Shown: positions 10,401-22,643, counted from the first letter of the stretch. The stretch is DNA of 64,000 nt from Tetracentron sinense (GCA_015143295.1 CM026573.1:8275934-8339933); one strand, 5' to 3'. Notes: generated from the sequence alone by a model not told the origin. Translations and numbers: made by a program.

Positions 10401-13400
10401 GGGAGAGAAAATTTATTGCTGTCTAAGGTGTTATTTATCAGCTTAATAATCATAAACACTCTGTCTTGGAGTACATGACCTGTCTAAGACATCCTAAATC
10501 TTGACCCAAATTTTGTTTTAAGTGCACGTGGGGTGGTATTCTGACATTATAAGAGCTTAGCTTAATGGTTAACCTGGTGAAAATTTCTCACCAGAGCATA
10601 GCTTATTGTATGCCAATGCATTTCCTGGAGCTCCATTATTGAGGCATTGAGCTTAGTACGAACTGAGAGATGACCACTTGTTAGATTGATGTACCGAGGA
10701 AATATCTCATTCTCCCAGGCCATCAAAACCTCGTTTTGTCTTTGCTTTACATGGGGCCTTGGCTGTCTTTGGTTTCTCTTTCTGTTGCATGCTTTTTCTC
10801 TTTTGCTCCTGCGTGATGGCTTTCCTGTTTCATATTTTTGTACTCTTTTAATTGGTTTTGTATAGATTGCTTTGTTATTACCAATAAAAAAAGAAGAGGA
10901 AGAAATGATCACTGGTGTTCCCTGAAATTATTATGAGACCATTTCAGAGATCCTTTCTTAGTAACACCGTTTTGGACCAGTCAACTAAGTCTTGATTTAG
11001 CAAAAATAGGAGTAGGTTATAGAGGTCTGTTTAATATGGGGAGATTTACCTCATTTGGGCTATTATGTGTATGTTCTATTATTTGCTTTCACATTCTTAT
11101 ATTGCTAATTTATAGGTGCCAATTTCAGAAAACGCCCAACGTGATGTACATTTTGTAATAGGTAGTACTTATTCTAATTGTTGCCTGTAGGATTTCATTT
11201 GCGTGTCATATTTCTCTCTTTTTGTTAGAGATCTATTATGATCACAGTACCTGACTCTTACATGGCCATCCCTTCTTACTGATGGAAATTTAGCTTTACA
11301 TTGTAGATGTTTAATGTTTTTGGGTAACAACCATGGTATATGCAGAAGGGTCCTTGCCTCTTCCGTGGTCCATCAGGATGAAAATAGCACTTGGTGCTGC
11401 AAAGGGTCTTGCTTTTCTTCACGAGGAAGCTGAAAGGCCAGTGATATATCGCGATTTCAAAACGTCTAACATTCTACTAGATGCGGTATTTGACTTAAAC
11501 TTTGGCAGGAAATCACATTTTTTCCTTAATAATATTCCTTTCCTAAAAACGTGCTCTTCTAGGACTACAATGCCAAGCTATCTGATTTTGGACTTGCCAA
11601 AGATGGTCCTGAGGGAGATAAGACTCATGTATCTACCCGAGTGATGGGGACATATGGGTATGCAGCTCCAGAATATGTGATGACAGGTGAGTGTGATTAA
11701 ATTGCTAATTCATTATTTGTTTTAACTTTCTGCGATCTGGCTCTTGTATACTGATTTTTATTCTGTGGATTTATCTCCTTTTGTGCATTTTCTTGCAATT
11801 TTGTCCAAGTAAACTTTTCAGCGAGTAAAGTATTAACAAATGTTTTTAAACGCGAAGGGGTGAGGCGTGACATTGGGACCTCAAGATGTGTGAGGCATAA
11901 GGCTCGAGGTGTGAGGCTTAAGCCTCACAAGAAAGCTTCAGGCTCTCTCATTTAACAACTACATAACAATATTGCAAAAAGATTTTAAAAAATAATTAAA
12001 AGTTATAATACATATATGTGTGTGTGTGTGCTTGTACACATGCATATGTAATATTATAAATTATTCAGCGATAAGGAATAGGTTGATCTTTGAGCCAATT
12101 TTTGTTCTACCATCTGATCAGGTTGCTTACATTATGAGTCGGGCTAGAGAGGTGGAGGAATCATTGGAGGTGAATCCTTTTAAAAGGTCTAAGCGACAAG
12201 TTTATGTTAAGTGGATCTTCCCTCCTTCTAATTGGGTTAAATTTAATACAGATGGGTGTTCTAAAGGGAACCCAGGTCCAGCAAGTGGGGGCGGCTTGCT
12301 AAGGGATGATAGAGGCAGATGGCTTGGGGGGTTTATGTCTAACATTGGCATATGTACTGTGACTCTAGCAGAGCTTTGGGCAGTGTTTTAGGGGTTGAGA
12401 TTGACATGGAGGAAAGGGCTCAGAGAGGTAGTTGTGGAGTTGGACTCACTAACAGTCCTAGGTAGAGAGGTTACTGATAGTGACCATAATGGTTTTTTGA
12501 TTCGTGCATGCTGCAACCTTTTAGCTAAGGCCATGGACGTGCAGATTGGCTCACATTTGAAGAAGGAAATATGGTTGCTGATTGGCTTGCTAATCAAGGG
12601 CTGAACTCTCCTCTTGGTTTGACCACCTTGGAGGAGCCTTTGGAAGGGCTAAAACCTCTTCTTCGTAATGATGTTATCGAGGTTACTACCCCCAGATCAT
12701 GTTCTTTGTAGTTTTGCGGGCTTTGACCCTCCTTTTGAACCCACAAAATAAAAAAACTTAAATTTAATTCAACTTTTTTTTTCATATTCATATTGAAAGG
12801 CGGATGAGGTTGAATCATCATGTGGTGGATTATGGATTCCACAAACGTTTGCAAAATAGTCACCAACTATATATGTATGTTTTTTTTTTTTTTTTGATCG
12901 GTAAAATCAAATTTCATTAAAAAGAAGGAAGATTCACAAAATGTAAATCTCCAAGAAACAAAGCAAAAAGCAAAAGACTAGCTACTGAAAACTCAAGGGA
13001 CTAATACAATATGTCCTGGATATCCTCCCTAGAATGATATAAGCCTACCCACTCCAATATTGCCCAACGGATTCGACTACAAAGCCGGGGGTGTTGAGAC
13101 CGATTTGTCTTCAAACACCCTGCTATTCCTTTCTAGCCAAAGGTTCCAAGAAATAGCCCCCGGAAGCGCTTCCCGAATCTCCTCACTAACCCCCGGCCCT
13201 TGATTTCGGTTCCAACAATCTAGAAGATGGCGAAATGATGATGGGATGGCCCATGCCTTCCCCATGTGAGATAAGAAGTAGTTCCACACCTCCGATGCTA
13301 CCGGACAATGCAAAAAAAGATGATTCACTGTCTCCTCCGCTTGGTGGCACATATAACAACGATTTGCCAAGCTCCACCCTCTATGCTGCAAGTGATCTCC

Positions 13401-16400
13401 AGTTAATAGTTTGTCCAACGCCGCAGTCCATAGAAAAAAGGAAACCTTAAAGGGTATCCCGGGATTCCACACTGCTCTATGGGGAAACGAATTCCCTGAG
13501 GAGGAAGCCAAAGTCTTGTATAAATTGCTTACTGAGAATCGCCCTTGGCTACCCCCAACCCACATTCTGCTATCCCTCAACTCTGGACATATTGGAACCG
13601 AGGATATCCGCTCCATAAGTCTTTAAAAATCACTAATCTCCCAATCATTGAGATCTCTCCTCATCCTTGGGCACCAGATCGCTCCATGTGCACTGTTCTC
13701 ATATACTTCCTCTACGAGAGCTTCCCTGTTGGATGAAATCTCGAAAAGGTTACTGAAATCGTCCATGAGTCGAGTGTCACCTGACCATATATCCTGCCAA
13801 AACCTAATCTCTGACCCTCTCCCCACCCTGAATCTAAAGAAAGGCGCTACCATTGCTGCATTAGCCATGATTCCCTTTCATAACCCCATCCCGTGATTAC
13901 CCCTAACCTCCCAAGGAATCCAGCGAGAAGTCTCCCCGTACTTGACTGCTATTACTGCTCTCCACAAGCTTTCCCTCTCCACCCCAAATCTCCACACCCA
14001 CTTTCCTAACAGAGCTTTGTTCATTTGAGTGAGAGATTTGAAATTCAACCCTCCTTCATCCTTTGGACGACACATTTGGGCCCAAGCAACTAGGTGATAT
14101 TTCGCTTCATCCTCCCTTTCGTTCCAAAGGAATTTCCTCTGATGTTAGGCAATGACGCCAAATCATTGTGAAGTCCACTATAAAAATTACAGGAAAATAT
14201 ACTTCACAAGGTTTTAAAAAGCCTAAATATGTTAGACATAATAAATTAAGTTTTAATTTAAACGAATATCAAAATAAATAAAAATAATATTTTTATTGAT
14301 AAAAGAAATTACGAGGCACACACCCTAAAATTTACTGTTTAGGTCTTAGTTATGTGGCTAAAACCTTATTTTTGATTAATGTATGAGGCACAAGCCTTAA
14401 AAAATTAATGTTGGAGTCTCAATTATGTGGCTAAAACCCTCTCTTTTTGATTAATATCTATCATCTGAGGCACACGCCTCATACATAAAGCGAGTCTCAG
14501 TCCCGCAAAGCATGAGGCAAGTGCTTCATGTGAGTCTCAAAGTTTGAGGCTAACCTCATGAGATATAAGCCTCAAGGTGTTTTCCTTACACCTTGAGGCG
14601 TATGCTTCACATGCTTTTTAAAACATTGGTATTAACAAACTAGATGGTCTAAAAGCTGTCAAAGTGAAGATTTAATTTCAGTTGATTTTTTTTTAATAAA
14701 TATTTTTTATTATCATTTGTTTGAATTCACTTGGTCTCTCTCTCTCTCTCTCTCTTGATAATTGCTTTTCTAGCTACGCTCTTCAATTGTTCTAATGCGT
14801 ATTTCAAGTAAGGCTAACTGCATCAAACTCAGTTATTGTCAGCTAACTGATGTGATGATCTCTAAAATCATTTCCTGATCAGCTGCTACTTCCTCCTATA
14901 CAGAGACATTGATTAAACATTTTTCTATTGCATTGGATTTTTTTTTTGGGATGGTGGATATCCTTTTGTTTCTCCGTTCGTTTGTTTCAATCTGTTTTTT
15001 AGATACTAGGAAGCCATTAAGGCATGTGCATTAGGACCTACTCTAGCTTATGCCAGTTCAAGGGCATAAATTTGTGTGCAGGAATTTCTGTTTAATTAGG
15101 TTTACATGTGATAACCTCTCATCTTCGGGTTTAGGAAAATACTATGTTCAAGATGGTAGAAGTGATTTTGGTCAAGATATTTTGTTTTCCTTGCTGGATT
15201 TAGGAATTCTGTCTTTGCTTGATCATGTCTTTTGCAAATGCTGGCTCTCAAGATTCTTCTTTGAATCTTCATCTGTGAAATTATCTTATGTGCCCTTTTA
15301 ATCACCTAATTTTGCCAGTATGTGTTTTTTTACTGTTGGTGTTTTCATATATAGTAGTATATCCATATGGACTCGTGAATCAATTTCTTGACATCTGAAT
15401 ATTAAGTGCTATCCTGCTGATCTTTGTGTTTTGGGTGTTGATATCTTTAGGCTAGTTCCTCTCTTCTTCACTAGCACTGGGTAATTATTTTTCATTTTTT
15501 TTAATCTTTTACCAATTTATATTCTAATAGTTAATGAATGTTTGGATGACAGAATTAAAAGGAATTCCCTAGTTCTCATCTGCAAGCTAGATATGCAAAA
15601 AGGCATATGATCATGTCAATTGAGACTTTATCGAGTATATTATGGGCAAAATGGGCTTTGGTATTAAATGGCGTGGATAGATTAGGCATTATTTCTTGTC
15701 TGTCTCCTTTTTATTTTGATAAATGGATGTCCCACTGGTTACTTCAGGTGCTCTAGGGGCTTGCGTTAGGGAGATCCTCTATCGTCGTTCTTATATATCA
15801 TGGTTACGGAAGCCTTGAGTAGGATGTTTGTGAGAATGGAGGGTTTGGTATTAGAAGGTTTCTCTATGGGATCTGACTTGCTTATTATTTCCCACCTTCA
15901 GTTTGCAGATGATATGTTGGTCTTTTGCGATGCATCGTGTAGACAATTGGCTTATCTCATGTCTTCCCTAGTGTTTTGAGGTAGTCTTTGGTCTTAAGAT
16001 TAATCTTGGGAAGAACATTATTTTTGGAGTGGGGTCCCAAATGTGGGGGAACTCGCATCGGTGTTGGGATGTAAAGTGGCTATATTACCCTCTTATTACT
16101 TGGGAATCCTGCTTGGGGCTAGATTCAAATTTGTTGAAGTATGGAATCCAGTCGCCACACGTTTCTCTAAGAAGTTAGAGGGATGGAAATCATTGTACCT
16201 ATCAAAAGGTGGTCATATAACTTTGTTGAAAAGCACCCTTAGTAGCCTCCCCACATATTTTATGTCACTAACTATTCTCGCCTTAGTGACTGTCAAATTG
16301 GAAAGGTTACAGAGAAAAAATTCCTTTGGAATGAGAAAAAAACAAAAAAAAAAAAACTATTATTTGGTGAAATGGAAATTTGTATTCAATTCAATTAAGT

Positions 16401-19400
16401 TGGGGGGGGGGGAGAAAAAAACTATCATTTGGTGAAATGGAAATTTGTATTCAATTCAATTAAGTTGGGGGGGGGGGGGGGGGGGGGGGGGTTGTGTGTG
16501 AATCTCCAACCTTTGGTGGAGGTCAACAAATGGGTAAATGGTTGTAGAGGTTTGGAGAGGAAAGTGATAGCCTTTGGAGAAAAAGGTATAGTTGTGAGAC
16601 ATTGGGCAAGTTTGGGAGCCCAAAATGGTGAAAGCTCCATATGGGGTTGGTTTGTGGAAACTGGAAAGCCATCTTCATTGTTCGCACGGGCTTCTCCAAA
16701 CACATTCGGTATAGGGTGAGGAATGGTTCTTAGATTAAGTTTTAGGTCTTCTCCTTAGCTTTGGACAAAAACCTATCAGTGACTTCATGTATACAGGGGA
16801 TTAACGAGCTTGCAGCTTGGTCTCCTAGCTAGGTTTAGACGCAACCTAAATGATTGGGAAGTTGAAGAACTTCTTAGACTGTTCACCCTTTTTTTTTTTT
16901 TTTTTCAGTCAATTTGAGTTTGCGGAGGAGATACGCTAGAGTATGGTCAAAGGAAAACAAAGGTAGTTCATTGTGAGATCCTTTCAACAATCTTTGCGAG
17001 TTTATCCTTTTCCACATTAGGCTGTATGGAATCTTGACATTCCATGTAAGGTATATTTTTTCCTCAAGATGGCTATGCAAGATAAGATCCTCACGTATGA
17101 CTACTTGCAAAATAGAGGGTGGAGGATGTCCAATCGTTTTTTTTTTTAAATATTATTCCTTGAGGCAGAGGATTCAATTGACCACCATCTTCATTGTTCT
17201 TTTGCTTATGCCATTTAGGGCTAATTCCTTCGCCAATTGGGAATCATCTGGATCTTTCCTGAATCTCTTCAGATTTCCTTATCAGGTTGGTTTTCAATCC
17301 TCATAGAGGGTCCAACGTTGGTGATTTGAGCCATGCTTCTGGGGGCCATATGGTGGGCCCTTTGAAAAGAGAGAAACAGACATGTTCTGATGGTATTGCA
17401 TCTACTAAAGGTTGAGTGTATCAAAGAACTAGACAGTTTCTTCTAGCATGGTGCACTATAAAAAAGAATTTTGAGGATGAGTGGCTGTTTGATAGAGGCT
17501 ATAGTAGCAATTTATCTTTCATACCTTGTAATTTTGATTATTTGTTGTTATCTTTTCTTCTTCCGGTCGTTGCTTCATATTTTGTGTGAACCTTGGATAT
17601 GATTTAGGATGCTGTACTTGTTATTTCTATATATATATATATATATTGCGTGATTACCTATCAAAAAAAATTGTACAGGTCACTGTTGAAGCTGATATGT
17701 ATCGGTTTTGGAAAATTTTATTTTGAGGGTCCAAATGAAGAATGCAATCATGGATGGAATGTCAGGATTCCACACTACTATTGAGGTAAAGGGAAATTGG
17801 ACCTGCCACCTATAGTCAGTTAGAATGATCTCACAGTGAGTCGGTACTTGGTTTCCCTAGACCATATTCTACCATGAGGTCCTGATTTTGGAATTTGCTC
17901 GTGGCCTTAACAAGGTTTTAGAAATAAAAATATTACCATAAAAGTGTAAAAGTGGTGGATCAGATCGATTAACAAAATTGAGTATAAACTTGACTTTTTG
18001 ACTTATCCTTTTTCATTTTAGGAAAATATGAAATGGAAAAGTCAATGCATGAATATTTATTTTTTGAAAGGTAATTCAAGACATCATTAAAAGCAAACAA
18101 TTACAAAGAAAGCAATAAGTTCACACAATGTGAACTAACAAGGAGTCTACCTGATAGCTAACAACATATACATAAAGATTCTAGCCTCTAATTAGTAATT
18201 AGAAAACAAAGCGGATACTTCTAATTTCTCAAGATCTCTCTTTATAGAGCACCAAAAGAGAATAAATTGACGAATCCTTGTACACAAGATTGGCAAGACG
18301 AGCTTGAGTCATTAAAAAATGTGTATTTCTTTCGTTCTAGATTGACCATGCGATGGCACCTGGTAATAAGGCCCAAAATTTTGCAAGTGGAGAGCCTTGA
18401 CCAGCATGATAAGAAGTCCTAAATGGATTTAGGGATGATCTTGACCACTCCTAATTGGGGGAAGTAGCTCCAAATACCCACAGTGAAACAATAGTGTCAG
18501 AGTAAATGATCCACCGACTCCTCCGAACGACACATTACACAACGATTAGCTAAACTTGATACTTGTCTTTGGACACAATCAGATATTTATCTAAAAATAT
18601 CGTCCAAGAAAAAAAAAGATACATTCAAAGGTACCCCGGGGTTCCAAACAATCCAATGAGAAAAAGGATACGAGCATTAGAGTTTACATCAATACAATAA
18701 TATTTAAAACTACGAGAAAAGGATATTAATTTTTTTTTGTAAGAATGACTTATTAAAAGTAGTGACACTATTTAAATATCGAGAATAAACTAGTTTTAGT
18801 ATGTTATGATTAATTCATTGAACGCAATTAATTTTAAACCGTTAACAATTGACACAAGACATCTAACCTCTCAAAAGCCACGACTAGTAGGAGCGGAAAA
18901 TTAAATTATTCTTATCTCATAGCCCAGATTGAGGCTCTTGGCTAAATCCCCCTCGTGGGTCATGTTACACAGGCCACCCCACCTTGAGTGTGCCTCCACT
19001 TCATGCAAGCCACCCCAATCGAGCCCGGTGCGACAATGCTCCTGCATTAATCACCCTCGGTGGGGAGTCTCGAACACAAAACCTCCCTCTCTGATACCAT
19101 TTTGACATAGGACATCTAACCAATACTCCAAAAAGCCACGACTACTAGGAGCAGAAAATAAAATTCCTTTTATCTCATATCCCAGATCCAGGCTCTCGGC
19201 CGAATTCCCCTCATGGGCCATGTTACACGGGCCACCTCACCCCGAGTGTTCCCCCACTTCACGCAGGGCGCCTCATTCGAGCTCGGTGTGATAATGCTCC
19301 TTCATTAATCACCTCCGGTGAGGAGTCTCAAATATGAGACCTCTTGCTTTGATGCAACTTTGATGCAGGACATCTAACCAATACTCCCAAAAGCCGCGAC

Positions 19401-21334
19401 TAGTAGGAGCAGAAGATAAAATTCCTTTTATCTCATAGCCCAGATCCAAGCTCTTGGCTGAACCCCCCCCACGGGCCATGTTACACAGGTCACCCCACCT
19501 TGAGTGTGCCTCCACTTCACGCAGGCTGCCCCACTCGAGCCCGGTGTGACAATGCTCTACATTAATAACTTTAGCGAATCATGATGCTTGCCTTAATCTT
19601 TTTTGTCTTTCTCCTTTTCTGTTTGTTGTTTTGTCAAACAGGATTCAAGTTGAATGCATAATGGTTCACTTTTGCCTGGAGAATCAGGTTGTACTAAGTA
19701 ATTGGTACATGGAACACACATAATAGGTATTAGATGCTCAAAAGTCCACACCATAATATCCACTGTGGTTGTCTTGGCTGCATAATCTTGGAATAGTCAT
19801 GTCCATGTCCACACACACAATATATATACATATGAAAAAACTATTTGTTAGAGAACCGCTAATAAACCTATTGTTAACAAATTTCCAGTATTGAATCATT
19901 CACATAAAGTCTACCAAAGTCCTTCAACTTATTATTAAAGACAGGTTTATGTATGTATATGAAGTATGAACAGCCTATAGGTTAGAAAACTGTTAAGAGA
20001 CATATTGTTAACAAATTTCCATTATTAAAGTCTACCAATTCCTTCAACTCATTATTAGAGGCAAAGGTAGTTCTCAATAAATGGTGAATCCTTTAATGGA
20101 AATTGGTTCTCATTTGGGGGGTCAGGATTTATGTTATTTCTGCGAGAATTTCATGTTCTTTTCCCACCTCTCAGTGTTCTTGAGATTCACTTAGTTGTGA
20201 TGTACCTGAAGTGTTTCCAATGGGTGGTTTAACTTTTAATTCTATTTATGAAGTGCCTTCTCAAGTTCGTGGAGCTATCAAATTGGATAAACTGGGGTTT
20301 GGAAATATTCGGATTAGATAATTCTTGCAATCTCTTTGTTTTCATGGGATTTTGTTTTATGCCCCCCCATTTTTTCTTGTAAGCTCCTTTTTCTCTATCT
20401 GATAAATAGGTAGGGGTCTGCCAAATCCCCTGCCCTCTCCTGACCGCATTGATAAAAAGAAAAGAAATGGGTGGCTAATTCCTAAATGTTTGAATTAAAG
20501 TCCTACTTTCAATCCATTTTCTTTCATCTCTACATCTTTTTTGAAGTCGCTGAGGAAACAAATCTTCAACACTCCCTTTTTGTGTACATAATATTTACTA
20601 GCAAAAATTTGTGGGTTATTATAGCCAACTTGGCCAACTGACCCTGGAGATTTTTTTTTTGGTTGTGTTGCGGTGGGGGGTTGAACTTAGAGGACATGAT
20701 TTTAATCGTTTTGATAAAGCTAGTGTGGAACTACGAGATGCTACCATTTCACTTGTAATGTTGGACTTACGTGAACTGCCCACCCTAATCCAATGCATCT
20801 TCTGTCTCAGGACATCTTACATCAAGGAGCGATGTGTATAGCTTTGGTGTGGTTCTACTTGAAATGCTGACCGGCCGAAGATCCATGGACAAAAACCGAC
20901 CAAATGGGGAGCATAACCTAGTGGAATGGGCACGGCCACATCTCGGAGACAGGCGAAGGTTCTACCGACTGATAGACCCTCGACTCGAAGGTCACTTCTC
21001 AATCAAGGGCGGACAGAAAGCTGTACAGTTGGCTGCCCACTGCCTTAGCCGGGATCCCAAAGCCAGACCTCTTATGAGTGAAGTTGTTGAAGCCCTAAAG
21101 CCTCTGCTGAAACTCAAGGATATGGCCAGCTCCTCCTACTACTTCCAGACCATGCAAGCAGACCGTGCTGGGTCCAATCCAAACAGTAGAAATTGCATTA
21201 GAACACAGGCCTCCCTATCAAGGAATGGGCAACCGACGAGGAGCCTCTCTATACCGAATGGTTCACATGCCTCTCCATACCACTACCATCACCATCTCCA
21301 CCAGTCGCCTAAACCCAATGGTAAACAACCATAA
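7498..21334 (+). CDS. PBL34: Receptor-like cytoplasmic kinase, PBL34/35/36 type (RLCK VII), six exons
   Basis: Coding exons: 7498-7687, 8279-8616, 8734-8869, 11346-11485, 11563-11686 and 20811-21334. All introns are GT-AG, the frame is continuous, and the product is about 483 aa. It is a Ser/Thr kinase with a basic N-terminus containing Cys residues ([14 protein letters not shown]) that may be acylated for membrane attachment. The kinase core shows the glycine loop GEGGFG (131-136), Lys162 in VAVK, catalytic YRDFK (Asp258), DFG (276-278), an activation segment with [15 protein letters not shown], and subdomain [18 protein letters not shown]. The His-rich, Pro-rich tail resembles Arabidopsis PBL34. 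Known PBL34-36 kinases relay signals from pattern receptors such as the lectin kinase LORE. The symbol marks the ortholog group, because 34, 35 and 36 cannot be separated by eye. The last intron (11687-20810) is swollen by transposons, yet all exons and junctions look intact. Confidence 0.95.
8870..11345 (+). other. Kinase intron 3 (2.5 kb), no nested gene recognised
   Basis: The intron begins GTACGT and ends TGCAG. It is AT-rich, with no coding exon or clear mobile element. The segment at about 10180-10380 carries words (AACACGTTT, GAAACAA, repeated TTCT/AGAAGC) reminiscent of the MITE-like stretch at 61490-61800. The link is weak and no end repeats were defined. Confidence 0.5.
12060..12760 (+). 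pseudogene. LINE RNase H domain fragment
   Basis: Translation gives a plant non-LTR retrotransposon RNase H (RVT_3 type): [39 protein letters not shown], then VVVELDSL. A stop follows at about 12390 and a frame change near 12540 leads to VADWLANQG and the usual C-terminal run. The catalytic Asp (NTDG), Glu (AELWA) and Asp (ELDS) are recognisable. It is 5'-truncated and disrupted, hence non-functional. Confidence 0.75.
12880..14150 (-). pseudogene. LINE 3' region with zf-RVT domain, minus strand
   Basis: Read on the minus strand, frames at 14075-13878, 13868-13623 and 13616-13077 give successive parts of an L1-type ORF2 C-terminus. These are [23 protein letters not shown], then [18 protein letters not shown], then the zinc-binding zf-RVT domain ([36 protein letters not shown]). 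A T-run at 12881-12896 is the element's poly(A) tail on this strand. In-frame stops and frame changes separate the parts. Confidence 0.8.
15560..17670 (+). pseudogene. LINE reverse-transcriptase fragment
   Basis: Frames on the plus strand carry the C-terminal half of an L1-type [21 protein letters not shown], the FADD active-site box ([12 protein letters not shown] at about 15900), then [33 protein letters not shown] and SLPTYFMSL. Later pieces are more broken. The 3' end has a (TA)n run at 17627-17646 and ACCTATCAAAAAAAA at about 17657. Stops and frame changes are frequent. A 60-70 bp internal duplication ending in a 25-G run (16350-16491) lies inside. Confidence 0.75.
16350..16491 (+). repeat. 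Tandem duplication ending in G-runs
   Basis: Two consecutive copies of about 65 bp (shared words TTTGGTGAAATGGAAATTTG and TTCAATTCAATTAAGTTG) each end in a G homopolymer. The second run is 25 G long (16467-16491). Slippage at the poly-G could have produced the duplication. Long G runs are also assembly-error prone. Confidence 0.7.
18055..18720 (-). pseudogene. LINE 3' end fragment, minus strand
   Basis: On the minus strand near 18650-18400 a degenerate zf-RVT-like reading appears ([14 protein letters not shown], then SLCNVSFGG, then [17 protein letters not shown]), similar in layout to the fragment at 13.1-13.6 kb. A T-run at 18057-18065 marks the tail. Several stops show it is dead. Confidence 0.5.
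18851..19568. repeat. Three-copy tandem SINE-like array (about 255-bp unit)
   Basis: Three consecutive units begin near 18851, 19108 and 19367. Each has GACATCTAACC, AAAGCC(A/G)CGACTA, ATCTCATA(G/T)CCCAGAT, GTTACAC(A/G)GG, CCACTTCA(T/C)GCA and CGGTG(T/C)GA. Units 1 and 2 also share a GGAGTCTC(G/A)AA word that could be a degenerate reverse B-box. The third unit stops after ATTAATAAC. Copies differ at many positions, so the amplification is not recent. Confidence 0.75.
20090..20460 (+). pseudogene. LINE 3' tail fragment
   Basis: A short coding remnant ([22 protein letters not shown] then stop) and a 3' UTR with GGTAGGGGTCTGCC are followed by an A-rich end at about 20454. The UTR word is shared with the LINE tail at 822-1043. 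It lies about 350 bp before the last kinase exon. Confidence 0.45.
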
Positions 21335-21892
21335 CATTGGGTTTGTGTTATCCGCTTTTTCGCAATTTTTATTTTCTTTATATATAAAATATATTTTCTA
21401 TTAAGGCATTTGAGTCTTGGAAGACTGGAAAAACGCGTAGATGTGGTGCTCTCTAAGAATGGTTAGAATGATTGGTGGTTTCCACCATCATCTGTGGGAA
21501 GATAGTCAAGGAAACACCTGGAGAGAATTATAATGCCACCTTATGCAGCTTATAGTTTGGAAATATGAAATGATTATTGATGATTTGACTGATGATGTCT
21601 CCCCTTATTGCTCTTTAATTAAATCACCTCTGTTTTAATAGGCAGGATTATTGCCAACAGATGTTCAACTTGTACATTGTGCTGTTACTGTCTCTGTTTC
21701 TTGGAGGCCATGTTAACGGTGTTGTGTGCCTGATATAGGAATAGGAGTACTTGACTAGAGTCCCAAGCTTTGTTGCTCTATGATGACATGAGGCAGAAGT
21801 TGCAAGATTTTGGGACCTGTTGTGTTCCTTGAAATATTGACCCAATGTGAAGTGGAGTTCTGCTTCAGAGAGTGGGTATTTGGAACAGGAGA
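21335..21892 (+). other. Probable 3' UTR and downstream region of the kinase gene
   Basis: After the stop codon at 21332-21334 the sequence is AT-rich. Possible plant polyadenylation contexts are ATATATAAAATATATTTT (about 21380) and TTAATTAAATC (about 21616). No other gene is seen. The true cleavage site cannot be fixed from sequence. Confidence 0.35.
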
Positions 21893-21903
21893 ACAAGCAG
21901 TTT

Positions 21904-22080
21904 TTTTTTTTTTTGTGTTTTTTGGTAGACAACTACATTTATCTATCCATGTCAGGGGTTAAAGGGGGCTAGCGGGTTAGAACTCAAGGGTGGGCGCTCA
22001 ACAGCCACAATGGGACTCGAACACGAGTCACTTCTCCCCAAAGGGAGATACACTACCACAGGGACAAACCCCCGGCGTGT
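21904..22080 (-). mobile_element. SINE-like insertion with 11-bp target duplication
   Basis: A T-run at 21901-21915 (the tail on the minus strand) is followed by about 165 bp. Read on the minus strand, this contains the pol III B-box-like word GTTCGAGTCCC. ACAAGCAGTTT flanks it at 21893-21903 and 22081-22091. Tail, internal promoter-like box and target duplication together make a tRNA-derived SINE the best call. It lies about 570 bp beyond the kinase stop and may fall in its 3' UTR. Confidence 0.65.
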
Positions 22081-22091
22081 ACAAGCAGTTT

Positions 22092-22640
22092 ACAGAGATG
22101 TAAACTGACTGTAAAAGAACGGAGAAAAGCAAGCTAAAAGCACACAATAGACTCGTAGTATTTCACCTAACTTTACCCCATATGTGTGCACACCACTCCG
22201 TAATCAATCGCCGGCTCCGCTTTGGTTGACAGTGTCTTGGAAGGATGGTTGTTATGCCTTTTATTATTATATGGCTAGTGGATTGGTAGTTCCCTTTGGG
22301 TGACATGGTTGGAGGTCCACTCACACATTAACACTAATACCCCTCCCCAAAAAATAATAAATAAATATAGAGAGATGGTATGTGGATGACTATTGACTAG
22401 AGATAATGCCATTTTCTTCTAAACAGAATAGTTGATGCATCAGATTTATTTCTGTCATTTGACTCAAATCTTCAACCAAGGGCTGAATAAAAAATTGTCA
22501 TTCTTGAACCTTAACCCTATGTGTAAAAACATAGAAAAGAAATGAAAATTGGACAAAACACAAGTAAAAATTGCATTAGAAATCCAAAATTTTCTTTTCT
22601 TTCCATGATTTCACCTATTTTCTCGGCAACCAAACATAGC
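22092..22640. other. Intergenic, nothing recognised
   Basis: AT-rich spacer between the kinase gene and FLO7, which converge on it. No coding or RNA signature is present. Confidence 0.4.
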
Positions 22641-22643
22641 ATA

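Larger units (their letters stand above)
11839..14628. mobile_element. Mutator-like element with GAGGC-rich ends, carrying nested LINE fragments
   Basis: A direct repeat GTATTAACA (11830-11838 and 14629-14637) flanks ends that read AATGTTTTTAAA on the left and, reverse-complemented, CAATGTTTTAAAA on the right. A 9-bp duplication suits Mutator-like transposition, though matching bases extend to 11. Both subterminal regions are rich in GAGGC/GCCTCA words (11855-11935 and 14315-14605). The interior has taken in two LINE fragments (12060-12760 plus, 12880-14150 minus). No transposase is visible. Confidence 0.6.
11687..20810 (+). other. Kinase intron 5 (9.1 kb), a transposon graveyard
   Basis: The donor GTGAGT follows ATGACAG and the acceptor is CTGTCTCAG. 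In order it contains a Mutator-like or MITE element (about 11839-14628) enclosing two LINE fragments in opposite orientation, a LINE reverse-transcriptase fragment (about 15560-17670), another LINE 3' end on the minus strand (about 18055-18720), a three-copy tandem SINE-like array (about 18851-19568), and a LINE tail (about 20090-20460). None adds a plausible exon to the kinase. Confidence 0.85.
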
